In this document: positions 22,599 through 33,899 of the stretch, in pieces
How positions within the stretch are numbered: the first letter of the stretch is position 1
How the letters are laid out: each line of letters opens with the position of its first letter
Source of the DNA: Basidiobolus meristosporus CBS 931.73
Lineage: Eukaryota > Basidiobolomycota > Basidiobolomycetes > Basidiobolales > Basidiobolaceae
Length of the DNA: 64,000 bases
Direction of reading: 5' to 3'
Assembly (NCBI GenBank): GCA_002104905.1
Contig: MCFE01000207.1
Coordinates: 62,001 to 126,000, forward strand
Program-made: the position numbers and the translations under genes
Notes under the pieces: model-generated
The model's database searches: none
What the model was told of the DNA's origin: nothing
What the model saw: only the letters and a program-made list of their open reading frames with translations

Positions 22599-23332
22599 AG
22601 ACTTGTTCCGTTGGATAGTGCCACATTGAGCCATGAGTGCCATATGATGCCATAGTGTGCCAAAGGGGTAAAGTGAGCTTATACTTGGCCACAGAGTGTG
22701 AAACATAGATCTGCATCTTCATGTAAAGCAGCCCCTGTGTTTCACCCATTGAGCTGGAAAAAGTCCATTTTTTTACCTTTTTTTTTGAATCAATGTCATG
22801 CAGGATGTGTAAGAGCACAAAAAGATATAAGACATGCATTGGGTACTCAATACCCATGGCACTCTGAATCTAGCTCCTGTAGCTTGTATCATGTCACAAA
22901 TATGAATGGCACTATCTTGGTCCACTGGTACTATCTGGCACTATAAGTGCTTTGTACAGATCTTACTTTAGGGCTAGTATTTAAATATAGTGCCTGATAG
23001 TACCGGTGGACCAAGATAGTGCCATTCATTTTTGTGACATGATACAAGCTACAGGAGCTAGATTCAGAGTGCCATGGGTATTGAGTACCAGATGCATATC
23101 TTCAGTCTGCTTGTGCTCTAACATATCCTGCACAACATTGATTCAAAAAAAAAGGTCAAAAAATGGATTTTCTCCAACACAATGGGTGAAACACAGGGGC
23201 TGCTTTGCATGAAGATGCGGAGCTATGTTTCACACCCTGTGGCCAGGTAGAGGCTCAATTGGACTCTCTGGCATACTATGGCATCATTTGGCACTCATGG
23301 CTCAATGTGGCACTATCCAACAGAACAAGTCT
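22599..23332 (-). mobile_element. Foldback palindrome FB1 (734 bp)
   Basis: Two inverted arms of 347 bp each (22599-22945 and 22986-23332) flank a 40-bp spacer. Ends are AGACTTGTTC / GAACAAGTCT. The target duplication is ACT (22596-22598 and 23333-23335), inside ORF-B of CACTA-1. The uninterrupted sequence is seen at 7185-7215. The spacer is inverted relative to the other four copies, so FB1 is assigned the minus strand. Confidence 0.92.
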
Positions 23333-23842
23333 ACTTTGTTAGCATACCAACGCTGGCACAAAATCTGTTAGCCCATGTGAATCCGGGATAATGCTCATGG
23401 AACAAGTCAAGTGCATTCTACTTGGCCTTGAGTTCCTGATGGTCCCATGGTATGTTGGCCTTATGGTGATGGCATGCTAGACTTCTGATAGCCTCTTGTA
23501 TTTCAGCCTACTCTTCACTATTGCACTCAATGGCTTCACAGAACTTCAATGTCTTTTGAATTTTAGGCTTTAGTATAAACACCACATTGTCTCCCTCCCA
23601 CACTGTGATAAATTTTTCTGTGGGCTCTATATTTGGGCATTGTTATTGTGCTTCAAAGACTGTACAGTGTTCCTCTGCTGTTACATTGCAAAATGGCACA
23701 ATTCTTGGTTGTGACATTGAGCTACTTGAGTTCCTTCTTTGCAGCAAAGATACTGCTTTCTCTACCTGGGATATTGATTGCTCTTCACATATTATCCCCT
23801 CATCTGGTTTCTGGACTATTTCCTGATTTCTCTGGGCCATAG

Positions 23843-24008
23843 CGGGAAGAGTGCCAATAAGGGACAAGCAGGCAGACATGGATGCACCAGCGCTACATTT
23901 ATCAAGAAAAAAGCATAGTACCACTCAAGTAGCACTCAGTCAAAGTAGCAGTGAAGGACCCGGCAGTGGTAAAGATAAGCGGCTTTCTCAGGAGCCTGCT
24001 TTATCTAC
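23843..24008 (+). repeat. Inverted ORF-B segment inside ORF-B, shared with 45435-45600
   Basis: Here the plus strand carries the coding sense of ORF-B (RVPIRDKQADMDAP, SLSRKK), whereas the flanks carry it on the minus strand. Direct near-repeats ending in TTTCTGGACTATTTCCTGAT flank it (23775-23842 and 24011-24087). Nearly the same segment and the same right-hand junction occur at 45435-45600 in CACTA-h/i. Confidence 0.75.
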
Positions 24009-24475
24009 TGGGTATATAAATTGCTTTATACATATTATCTGCGCATCCTGTTTCTGGACTATTTCCTGATTTTGTGGGCCATTGCATCTATTCCATCAGC
24101 CACTGCACCTAATTGCCTTATTAATGCTTTGGTATGAGCTGACAATATACTTGCTGATATGGGTGGTGGTAATGTTATTATGGCCACTTGCTGGTCTTCA
24201 ACTTAGAGTACTGTGTTTGCTACATTCTCATCTGCCTGAGCATAACCATCACCTTGTAGCTCCACAGAGATTCTCCATTGCCTACTTGACTGAGAGCCTG
24301 AGGAGTCCACATAATATCCTTCAATGGGCACACTGTCCACAGGGTCTTTTTTGTATATAGCCCCACTTGTTGCACTGAATGTCAAAGCAAGCTGTTGTCC
24401 AACCATTCTTCTGATGCCATCAGTTGTGGTGTTTAGTTGAGAACCAGACAACTTTGCTTTATTTTTTGGTGGCAT

Positions 24476-24776
24476 ATATATTAAAGTGAATGAAACTAAA
24501 GGGAAAATACTGTTGTTAATATGTGTGTACGTGGTGCCACAACTATATTTATATTGCTTACTATGGCAGGTCATCATTGAATCTTACATTCATGTAGGTG
24601 CAATGTCTCCAATACAAGACTGTCTTTAGCTCACATGAGTATTGACTAAAAAGCAATATAATGGTGTTACATTGTTGAAGGTCAAACTGTTTGCCCCATG
24701 GACAAGACTACTTTGACTCAACACCTTAAGAGAAGAGAAAAAAGACCATGTGGCTAGAGTGGCAAGCCTCTCAGCC
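24476..24776. promoter_or_regulatory. Putative bidirectional promoter of CACTA-1
   Basis: This 301-bp spacer separates the divergent starts of ORF-B (24475, minus) and Tnp2 (24777, plus). It is AT-rich, with TATA-like runs near both ends. It is conserved in arrangement in CACTA-a, -c, -e and -g. Promoter function is inferred from position. Confidence 0.45.
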
Positions 24777-25110
24777 ATGAAGTATGCAGCCTTCTGAATA
24801 TGGCATGCAGAGTGACAGCTCTGAAGGAGAAGGTTCACTGATGGATTTTGAGCATACCTCCCCTAATAACAGTACCATGTATGAGTCCCGCCAAGTCCTT
24901 ATATGCAATGAGGAAACACTTGTCAAAACAAATGCCAAGGATACTTTATGGAGCCAAGTGAGCGCAGTAATTCATCTACTTGTGAATGATGTAATGTTGT
25001 GGCTAGAGAAGTGGAGCATTTCCACTAATAACAGTAATGGGGGCTTTGAGGATTTATTATTACTTCCTGCCAAAATCACACCAGGATGCAACTTACCATG
25101 TACATGATAC

Positions 25111-25478
25111 TGTTATGATCTGCTGCTTGAATGTTCAAGTTAGATCAGTTTTTAGTCAAATCAATTAGTATATGTCTAGGTTATCAGTATATCAGTATTA
25201 TCTATGATATCAGTGGCATTAGTCAGCAAATGAATCAGCAGATCCTTATCAGACAGAAATAGATATATTAAGTAGGATCTTACTGGGTGAGGATGATGCA
25301 ATCAAATGAGTCATCAGCCACAACCTATATTAGGAAATACAATTAGTCAGCAATTGATCTGGAAAAATGTATATAAGGTGCTGCTGGAACCTCAATAAAA
25401 ATCAGTTCAAGTTTTAGTGAATACAATACTAGCTAAACTCCCTATTCCTCTACAACTCTTATACCAAGACTTGTAACA
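25111..25478 (+). repeat. Gypsy-1a 5' LTR
   Basis: TGTTATGATC to ACTTGTAACA, 368 bp. A TATA box is at 25370-25378 and an AATAAAA polyadenylation-like signal about 25 bp further on. The primer site TTGGTAGCAGCAA follows at 25479. Confidence 0.92.
25370..25378 (+). promoter_or_regulatory. TATA box of Gypsy-1a LTR
   Basis: TATATAAGG about 108 bp before the LTR end, correctly placed for transcription starting at the R region. The 3' LTR copy has lost it (TAAATAAGG). Confidence 0.6.
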
Positions 25479-25536
25479 TTGGTAGCAGCAATAACCAGAA
25501 ACCTCCCTCCTAAAGAAAGAAGAAACCACCCTCAAG

Positions 25537-28500
25537 ATGTTGGACAATCAAGAATGGACGTATGCCATGCAGCAAATCCTGGCCCAACAGCAACAGTTAC
25601 TCCAGATCCTCAGCCAACAGCAACAAGGAAAGACTACCATGGCTCAGAACCAGCAAAGCCCTGTTAAGAGCAACTTTAGTGTGAAGGTCAACCGGTACCG
25701 TAGCAGAGTCAATGAAAACCTGGGAACTTGGCTCTTTCAGATTGAAAAAGCTTTTAAAACTAAAGAAATTGCTCCAGAAAGCAAGTTGCATTATGCAGCT
25801 TCTTACCTGGCAGATGCAGCTTTACAGTGGTACCACAATAAGATCAGGTTGGCCACTATGATGGGATGCTCTACAATCTCTACCTGGGATGAGTTTGTGT
25901 CGGAAATTCAGGATGCTTTTGAACCTCCACACCAGCAGACACTACTAAGAAGGAAGTTAAAGACACTCAGACAGAAAGGAATGGTGCAAGAATACATCTA
26001 TGAGTACAGATATCTACTTGGACAAATTGAAAGAATGGACCCCTTGGATCAAGTTGAATACTTTGTTGATGGGTTGAAAGAAAGAACTTGCAAGGAAGTG
26101 AATTACCAAAGACCTCAGACTATTGAAGAAGCCATCAAGATTGCCATTGACTATGATTCAGCTATGTTTGGAGTTGGGAAGCCTACAGTTTCTAATCAGA
26201 AAGGCTACAATCATTATGAAAGAAGACAATCAGAAGCAGTACCAATGGAAATAGATGCTATGCAGAAGAATCCTACCTCAGAAGAATGTAAGAAGAAAGG
26301 ACTTTGCTTCAATTGCCACCAGCAAGGACATATTGCAAAGTACTGCCCTCAGAGAAGAAATGGACACCAGCTAACAAGAACCTTCAATCATATTGAGTCC
26401 CATGAACACAGTAATGTTGAAGATGTGCTTGAAGAAGACTCAGAACTCACCTTCCATATGACAGAAGAGTACTTGTCCCAAAAGACCTCAAACTCAGGGA
26501 AGTTATTGTACTTGAATGGAGTAATCAATGGAGTACCTGCCAAGATCATGATTGACTCAGGAGCATTGCATGAGTACATGCCAGAGCAATTTGCCTTGAA
26601 AGCTGGAATCAACTTGAAACCTACCAAATCAACTTCAGTCTCCACAGCTGATGGGAACTCTCACATAATCAACTGTATTACCCAGCCAGTAAGAATGAAG
26701 ATCAATGACTATGAAGAAGACCTACAGGCTTATATATTTGGGAACTGCAAGTTTGACCTTGTACTTGGAAAAACCTGGCTATTTTGTTGTAATCCATCAA
26801 TCAACTGAAGAACCCATGCTACTCAGATCCAAAAAGACAACAAGACCTATGAGCTATTACCTGCCAGGCTGGATTTCAACTTGGTCAATTTCAGTAAGTG
26901 TGAGACAAGTGAACTTAGCAAGACCCAGTTCTGTAGAGCACTTAGAAAAGGCAACCAGATATTCCTCATGGCTGATTTACAGGAGGATTCCACTACCCCA
27001 ACACCCCAGCAGGTCCAGACTCTGTTGAAGAAATATTTGGACATGTTTCCAGATGAGCTTGTAAGCCTACCACCAGTCAGAGACGTGGATCATGCCATTG
27101 ACACAGGAGATAGCCCTCCAGTGAGCAAGACACCTTACAGAATAAGTCCATTGGAATTGGAGGAAATGAAGAGACAAATTGATCAGCTATTGGAGCAAGG
27201 ATACATCAGGCCCAGCAAGTCACCCTGGGGAGCACCAGTACTTTTGTGAAAAAGAAGGATGGAACACTTAGGATGTGCATTGACTACAGAGCCCTGAACT
27301 CAGTTACCATCAAGAATAAGTACCCCATACCTTGGATTGATGAGCTTTTGGACCAACTTAATGGAGCCACTATTTTCAGCAAGATTGACCTCATGTCAGG
27401 ATACAACCAGATTAGGGTGAAGCCAGAAGACATCCCTAAGACAGCATTCAGGACCAGATATAGACATTACAAGTACTTAGTCATGAGTTTTGGCCTCACT
27501 AATGCCCCTGCAACTTTCATGACCCTGATGCAGACTGTCTTCCAGGAGTACTTAGACAAGTTTGTCATAATCTACCTAGATGATATACTGATATACATCA
27601 AGACAGAAGAGGATCACTTGGTGCACATTGAAAAGGTCTTGAAGAAGCTAAGAGAGAACAAGCTTTATGGCAAGCTACCCAAGTGTGAATTCTTCAAGGA
27701 ACACATAGAATATCTGGGACACATAGTGACTAGCACAGGAGTAACCTTAGACTTCAAGAAGGTGGAAGTAATCAAGAATTTGAAGCAGCCCCATAGCATA
27801 TCAGAACTCAGATCATTCCTTGGAATGGTTTCCTATTATTGGAGATTTGTCAAGTCTTTTGCAAGTATTGCAGCCCCTTTAACTGATACCCTCAAGAAAG
27901 ACAATGCCTACAAGTGGGACATAGCTTGTGAGACTGCCTTCCAGATGCTCAAGAATGAACTTGCTAAGCTGCCAAGCTTAAGAATACCAGACTTCAGAAA
28001 AGAGTTCACTCTGTGCACAGATGCTTCAGATTATGTACTTGGTGGAGTGCTGAGCCAAGAACACAAGGGAAAGGACTACCTTGTTGCCTTTGAATCCAAG
28101 AAACTGAACTCAGCAGAACAAAACTATCCAGTCCATGAGAAGGAGATGCTTGCTATAATACACTGTTTGAAGACATGGAGATGCTATATTGAAGGAGTCA
28201 TATGCACTGTGAAGACTGATCATGCCTCTCTCAAGTATATATTTACTCAGAAGGTACTCTCTAGAAGAATGACAAGATGGAGTGAATACATTCAGCAATT
28301 TGACCTGGAGATTTTCTACTGCCCTGGAAAAAACAACACAGTTGCTGATGCCTTATCAAGATTAGATCAAGTTGCACAACTCAACTTGGTGCATGAATCG
28401 GATTGGCCTAGCCTATTACCAAAGTACTTGGAGGACCAAGCCATTCCTAATGAGGTGGATGAAGATATCAAGAAGATAATCTGTGATGAAGCCAGCAAAT

Positions 28501-29564
28501 TTGTTGTAGAGGATGAAACACTCTACCAAATTGTTGATGGAAGCCCTATTGCCTATTGTCCTTATGTTGCTCACCTGGATTTAATACATAAACTACACAA
28601 TGGATATGGACATCTTGGGATTGAAGGAACCTATAGCCTTGTGAAAGCCAGAGCATGGTGGCCCAGAATGAAACACAATATTGAGAAGCTAGTGAAAACA
28701 TGCCCAAACTGCCAAATCAATCAAGGCCAGCCACAAAGAATTGCCAAACTCTTCCCTTTGGAGCCTGTAAGACCATTTGAGAGATGGGGAATGGACTTTA
28801 TTGGGAGACTGCCAACTACCAGGAAATGCAACCTTTGAATCCTAGTAGCAATTGACCATGCTACTATATGGCCAGTTGCTAAAGCTGTACCAATAGCCAG
28901 TGAACAAGAAGTTGCAAGTTTCATTTACCATGAGATCTTGATGAAGTTTGGATGCCCTGTGGAGATCTTATCCAATAGAGGTGCAAACTTTATGGCAAAG
29001 ACATTAGAGGCTTACCTGGAAATGCAGCAGATCAGACACTTGAAAACCTTGGCATATCACCCCAGAACTAATGGAGTCACTGAGCGGTTTATTGGATTAT
29101 TTGGAAAAATGCTGACCAAGTATGCAAATGAAGTTGTCAGTAGATGGGATGAGTATATAGACCAAGCGCTCTCTGCATGCAGAGTCAGAGTACACAACAC
29201 TACCCAGCAATCACCATTTTGCTTAGTTTATGGATGTGAACCAAGGATTCCAGGAGATCTCACACAACCAAAACTTACAGACACCTTAGCAGATGAACTC
29301 AGTCAGCCAAGTAGACACCAGCAACTGGAACAAAGACGCCAAGAGGCACAGACCAAAGTATCTCAAAGTGCACAAAAGATGAAGCAGAGATTTGATAAGA
29401 CTATAGCACCAGAAGCATTGACAGTTGGGAACTTTGTATTGCTAAGAAACAACACTTGGAAGAAGTTTGAGCCACAATGGACAGGACCATTCAAGATCAT
29501 CAGAGAATGTCCATTTGCAACTTACCAACTGGTGGACAAACAAGGCAATATCCAGGAAGACTAA
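25537..29564 (+). pseudogene. Gypsy-1a gag-pol
   Basis: Gag runs from 25537, with a Gln-rich start (QQILAQQQQLLQILSQQQQ) and the retrotransposon-gag core, to a CX2CX4HX4C zinc knuckle (26305-26346). The protease is MIDSGALHEYM, with Asp at 26554. The reverse transcriptase has YLDD at 27573-27584. RNase H contains CTDASDY and FYCPGKNNTVADALSRL. Integrase has the zinc region GYGHLGIEGT...CPNCQ, first Asp 28794-28796 and Glu 29082-29084 with DD35E spacing, but the second Asp is Asn (28974-28976). Lesions: in-frame stop at 26806-26808 (a Trp codon by context), one-base loss near 27247, in-frame stop at 28836-28838. It is also strikingly free of CpG. Confidence 0.9.
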
Positions 29565-29667
29565 GTGCATAGGGACTGACTCAAGCTTGCAAGACTTGCT
29601 GCTAATACTGAACCATCAAGATATTGGTATCACAAGAAAAGAGATTCAGGAGAACCCTCTCAACTTT

Positions 29668-29679
29668 AGTAGGGGAGAA
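29668..29679 (+). promoter_or_regulatory. Gypsy-1a polypurine tract
   Basis: AGTAGGGGAGAA directly precedes the 3' LTR, as expected for plus-strand DNA priming. Confidence 0.8.
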
Positions 29680-30047
29680 TGTTATAATCTGCCGCTTGAA
29701 TGTTTAAGTTAGATCAGTTTTTAGTCAAATCAATTAGTATATGTTTAGGTTATCAGTATATCAGTATTATCTATGAAATCAGTAGCATTAGTCAGCAAAT
29801 GAATCAGCAGATCCTTATCAGCCAGAAATAGATATATTAAGTAGGATCTTATTGGGTGAGGATGATGCAATCAAATGAGTCATCAGCCACAACCTATATT
29901 AGGAAATACAATTAGTCAGCAATTGATCTGGCAAAATGTAAATAAGGAGCCGCTGGAACCTCAATAAAAATCAGTTCAAGTTTTAGTGAGTACAATATTA
30001 GCTAAACTCCCTATTCCTCTACAACTCTTATACCAAGACTTGTAACA
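29680..30047 (+). repeat. Gypsy-1a 3' LTR
   Basis: 368 bp, TGTTATAATC to ACTTGTAACA. It keeps two CpG sites (GCCGCT, twice) where the 5' LTR reads TG. Confidence 0.92.
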
Positions 30048-32610
30048 ATACAAATGCACAAGTATCATGTGGCTGGCAACATATAATCCAAATACTGTCC
30101 TGATTCCAGCATGTGTTAACAGTTTCATGGCATTCACATCTAAAAATGCTACCATTGTAACATGTCCAAATTGTCAGGAATCCACCACCATTGAGGGAAC
30201 GCATTGATCACACTCTGGATACATTCAAGTCATACCCCATCTGAGGAAACTGATGCAGTCTGCCAGATATTGCAAAGCTATATAGTACTACACTCTGTAT
30301 CAATCAAGAGCAAACATATCCAATATATTTGATGGCAAACATTACAAACAGCTAAGAAGCGAGGGCTACTTTGAAGGCATAAATGACCATGCCATTGCTT
30401 CAGCACCTGATAGAATCTCATTAAACAAGTACTCTGCCACCAAATCCTGCTGGCCACTGATTCTCATCAATCTGAATCTGCCACCCATCTTATGGTATCA
30501 GAGCAATAATCTGATGGTGGTATCACTGGTATCTGGGCCTAAATCCCAGTCCAACCAGGAAAGCTACCTGTATCCATTGCTGAATGATTATTGTATGCTT
30601 TCCAGCGGGATAATGGTAAATGGCTGTGATGTAAAAGCACAAATTATTATCTGCATTGGAGATACCTCAGCCATCAGGAAGATAGCAGGCTTTTCCAGGC
30701 ACATAGGACAGCATTGCTGTTGAATGTGTGAGGTCCAGGGGATTTACTCTATAGCTCACACACATTATTATTACCTAAACACCAGCACTAAGAAAATCAT
30801 CTTTGCTCAGAGAGAACCTACAGAACTAAGCATGCAATTGCAGCAAAGTTGGCAAGCTATAAGTCATTGGCCAGAATATAGAATCAATTGGAAACTGGAG
30901 ATACTTAAGATAGAGAGTATCTGTTGGGGCAAAAGCTTTCCACTGGGAGCAATGCATTTGCTTTTCAATAATATCCCTATACTGATGACCTAGTTGTACA
31001 TGGGGCATTTCAAGCTAAATGAGCCTTTTCAGATACCAAAGAAATTTGAAAGAATTGGCAATATATTACAAAGTATTGGCTACCCTAAATACTTCTCACA
31101 GGCTCCAATCAATATTCATATGCATATGCAACAATACAAATGCAAAGACTGTATGAGCTGGATGTGTATTTATTTAAGTGGTGTTCTGAAGCCATTCCTA
31201 CCAAGAGTACATTGGAAACAATGGCAGTCATATGTTGACATTGTAGGAATATTTATCCAGAAGCAGATCATCAATTCTAACTTGAGGCATCTAGAGCGGC
31301 TGTGTGAGGAGTTTGTGACAGGGTTTGAGTGGCCATACTACAAACATACAGCTGAATGTGTAGATATCTACCGCTACTGTATCCATTCTCTACTCCATCT
31401 TGCATGGTGCATGGAGAATATTGGGCCTTGCTTCATCTTTTGGGAGTTTCCTATGGAGTGAATGTGTGGGGAGATTGGAAGACAAGTCTAGTTGCAGGTA
31501 CTACCATATCTTAATCTCATCAGGAATATTACCTTCAAGTCTGTCATGGATGTGATGAGTTAGCACATGGAGGACAGCCAGAAAGAGTTGAAAAATATTG
31601 AGAACAAATGTGCACATGGCGACACCTATGCCTATGGCATTAAGAAGCTAAGCAGCCCCAATGCGTCAGTAGTCAGTTAAGTAATGCAAAGTTGGGCTGG
31701 GTGCAACAAGCAACTAATTTTTATCAGAAAAACTCCACCAAGATATGTTGGATTTCTCATGGTCACAAGCCAACTTCTACACCATTCCATATGGAATTCA
31801 CACCAACAAAAGCCAGAGTACACCTATAAGTGGGACTAGAATCCAGCAGGGAAAGGATTATTGGCTAAATACCAAGAAGTTCTTTGTGGATATTCAAGAG
31901 GTATTCATGGCAGAAGTGGTGGCAACCAAGCATATGTTTGCAGCATGTATATGTTACCAGCAGTATTAGGTATATCAAAACTTTGCAAGTATCACATTAA
32001 ACAGCCGTAAAGTTGAGGTGATAGAAGTATGTCAATTGCAGCAGGTGTGCATAATTGGAGAGGTTGGTAAGCGGGAGGCCATAGTTTTTTTGATTCAAAC
32101 TATATATGGAATACACAAGGTAGTAGTGGGTAAGCAAACAAAGAGGGGTGATTCTACAGTGGAATAAATGAATTGCACAAGGGGAGGTAGAAAAAGAAAA
32201 TACCATTTGGTAAATTGGTATTGTAGCATCATACAGAACCAGTGGTTGACTGTCATACTGCCAATATAATGCCATCAGAGTCTTGCTGTGACACCATCAA
32301 AATACCTTCAAGTTTCTTGCCATATAAGGCTATTGGATGTCCTGACCAGCAGGATCCACTTAAAATAGTTATAGAGTGCTGAAAGACCGCAACAATACCA
32401 TGCAAATATTGTGACAGCACTGATAAAATATTGTCAAGTTTTATCCCTTTTATTGGTTGTAAAACTAGCAAAACACCGTCATGATCCCGCCATAAGATTG
32501 TAGGGAGCGTCACTAATTCCAAGCTGCTGTTATTATGATGGTCTCTAAATGGGATCTTGACGGCTGATTCAGATTGGATCCACCTGTAGGACCAAATTAT
32601 TTTTGTAGGG

Positions 32611-33899
32611 TAACCTTTGGATCTTAACTGCTTGCATCCTTGTCATTATATCAATATGGTAAAAGCTCCTGCTACTCTAGCTGCCTAGGTGCTCCAAGTG
32701 TCTCCAAATGCCTCTATGTGCCTTGTGCACTACCCAGAAAAGCTCCTTGATGGCAGGTCCTAGGTGTCACTGTTGAAGGTAGGTGCAGTGATCAACTGCT
32801 AATCAATAAGGGAGAAATGTTACTGACAGAAGGGATGATTTACTGATGAGGAATTGGCCTCCCTAAAATACATTTCCTGATTGCCAAGTGACCACCTTTG
32901 ATAAGATTCTAGAGGGTTTCAGGCATCAGTGTGATTTTTGATGACACTACTATGGGCTAAGAATACTCCTAGAAGGTCCCAGAAGGTTCTAAAAGGCACA
33001 GCACATCCAACCCATCAGAGATCAGTAGTATGAAACCTGTGTGGTGTAGAGATACCATATTTGGCATTTAAACAGTAGGGATGGTAACACAATCTTTGGC
33101 CATAGACTTGTTCTGTTGGATAGTGCCACATTGAGCCATGAGTGCCAAATGATGCCATAGTGTGCCAGAGAGGCCAAGTGAGCCTATACTTGGCCACAGA
33201 GGGTGAAACATGGATCTGCATCCTCATGCAAAGTAGCCACTCTGTTTCACCTAAGATGCAGGAGAAAATACATTTTTTGACGTTTTTTTGCAGATCAATG
33301 TTGTACAGGATGTGTAAGAGCACAGAAGAACTGAAGACATGCATCAGGTACTCAATACCCATGGCACTCTGAATCTAGCTCCTGTGGCCTGTAACATGTC
33401 ACAAAAATGAATGACACTATCTTGGTCCACTGGTACTATCTGGCACTATATTTAATTATTAGCCCCAAAGTAAGATCTATACAAAGCACTTATAGTGCCA
33501 GATAGTACCAGTGGACCAAGATAATGCCATGCATTTTTGTGACATGTTACAAGCCACAGGAGCTAGACTCAGAGTGCCATGGGTATTGAGTACCAAATGC
33601 ATATTTTCAATTCTTTTGTGCTCTTACGCATCCTGCACAACATTGACCTAAAAATAAAGGTCAAAAAATGGATTTTCTCCAACGCAATTGGTGAAACACA
33701 GGGGCTGCTTTGCATGAAGATGCAGAGCTATGTTTCACACTCTGTGGCCAGATAGAGGCTCACTTCGCCTCTCTGGCACACTATGGCATCATTTGGCACT
33801 CATGGCTCAATGTGGCACTATCCAATGGAACAAGTCTCATGAGTGATGGGTACTGACACAGGTATTTGCCCAATGTGGATATATATACTGATTGCAAAG
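32611..33899 (-). repeat. L1-family LTR 'C', second part (contains FB2)
   Basis: It continues the LTR interrupted at 21306, in register with the 803-bp family LTR. FB2 with its CAT duplication (33104-33840) interrupts it. After FB2 it follows the family for ~59 bp and is cut at ~33899, lacking about 170 bp. The next sequence is the chromovirus in which the LTR sits. Confidence 0.8.
33104..33837 (+). mobile_element. Foldback palindrome FB2 (734 bp)
   Basis: Same end sequences and spacer as the other FB copies. The target duplication is CAT (33101-33103 and 33838-33840), inside LTR C. The uninterrupted sequence is visible in the other LTRs (GGCCATGT...). Confidence 0.92.

Larger units (their letters stand above)
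21759..24475 (-). pseudogene. CACTA-1 accessory ORF-B (split by FB1, partly rearranged)
   Basis: The start at 24475 gives MPPKNKAKLSGSQ and a first open stretch to 24203. The middle contains AHTKAL/RQLGAVADGIDAMAQ. A basic Gln/Ser-rich zone follows, broken by FB1 (22599-23332). The C-terminal block is 22031-21759: HFFMSSAQENILECCKDLLQRLADEELDL, then DQDVWEPVNEQW. The stop at 21759 replaces the first Trp of a WWILMELLV motif that other copies read through, so the ancestral protein was about 50 residues longer. No known domain is recognised. An inverted piece of the same ORF sits at 23843-24008. It is divergent from Tnp2, so co-regulation is likely. Confidence 0.6.
25111..30047 (+). mobile_element. 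Gypsy-1a, near-complete Ty3/gypsy retrotransposon (4937 bp)
   Basis: Two 368-bp LTRs differ at about 14 positions by eye (~96% identity). A 4-bp duplication, ATAC, flanks the element (25107-25110 and 30048-30051) within Tnp2 of CACTA-1. Primer site, gag-protease-reverse transcriptase-RNase H-integrase and purine tract are all present. Only three reading-frame lesions plus a replaced integrase Asp disable it, so it is the youngest large element here. Confidence 0.93.
24777..32060 (+). pseudogene. CACTA-1 Tnp2-type transposase, interrupted by Gypsy-1a
   Basis: The N-terminal part is 24777-25110; the body resumes at 30048 after Gypsy-1a. The ATG at 24777 runs into an N-terminal deletion relative to CACTA-g. 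Motifs in order: acidic Ser/Asn region; LLVNDVMLWLEKW; LATYNPNTVLIPACVNSF; CPNC zinc-type pair near 30160; the IICIGDT motif with its Asp at 30661-30663; a Cys pair and HTHYYYLNT; and LLHLAWCMENIGPCFIFWEFPME (31391-31459). The last resembles the HL..HL.D.I...GPVYAFW.F..ER block of Tnp2/Transposase_21 proteins. Several stops and shifts make it inactive. Confidence 0.7.
21307..32610 (+). mobile_element. CACTA-1: Tnp2-type DNA transposon with both ends, carrying nested insertions
   Basis: The left end reads CCCTATGAAAAATTATT; the right end, reverse complemented, reads CCCTACAAAAATAATTT, an imperfect terminal inverted repeat. Flanks TAG and TAA fall inside an L1 LTR whose two halves join across the element, giving a likely 3-bp target site with one mismatch. 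Inside are minus-strand ORF-B, a ~300-bp spacer and plus-strand Tnp2. Gypsy-1a (25111-30047) and foldback FB1 (22599-23332) inserted later; without them the element is about 5.6 kb. The Tnp2 family and 3-bp target site point to the CACTA/Plavaka group; CCCTA ends differ from classic CACTA. Confidence 0.75.

Noticed and set aside
22597-22857. 86-codon frame in the foldback arm as a genuine gene
   Set aside because: It lies in a hairpin arm with no family match or start context; kept only as a test in the findings, not as a CDS.
30048-32060. KDZ (Kyakuja-Dileera-Zisupton) transposase
   Set aside because: The CxxC, GDT and HLAWCMENIGPCFIFWEFPME order fits Tnp2/Transposase_21 better, and the target site is 3 bp, not the 8 bp I recall for that group.
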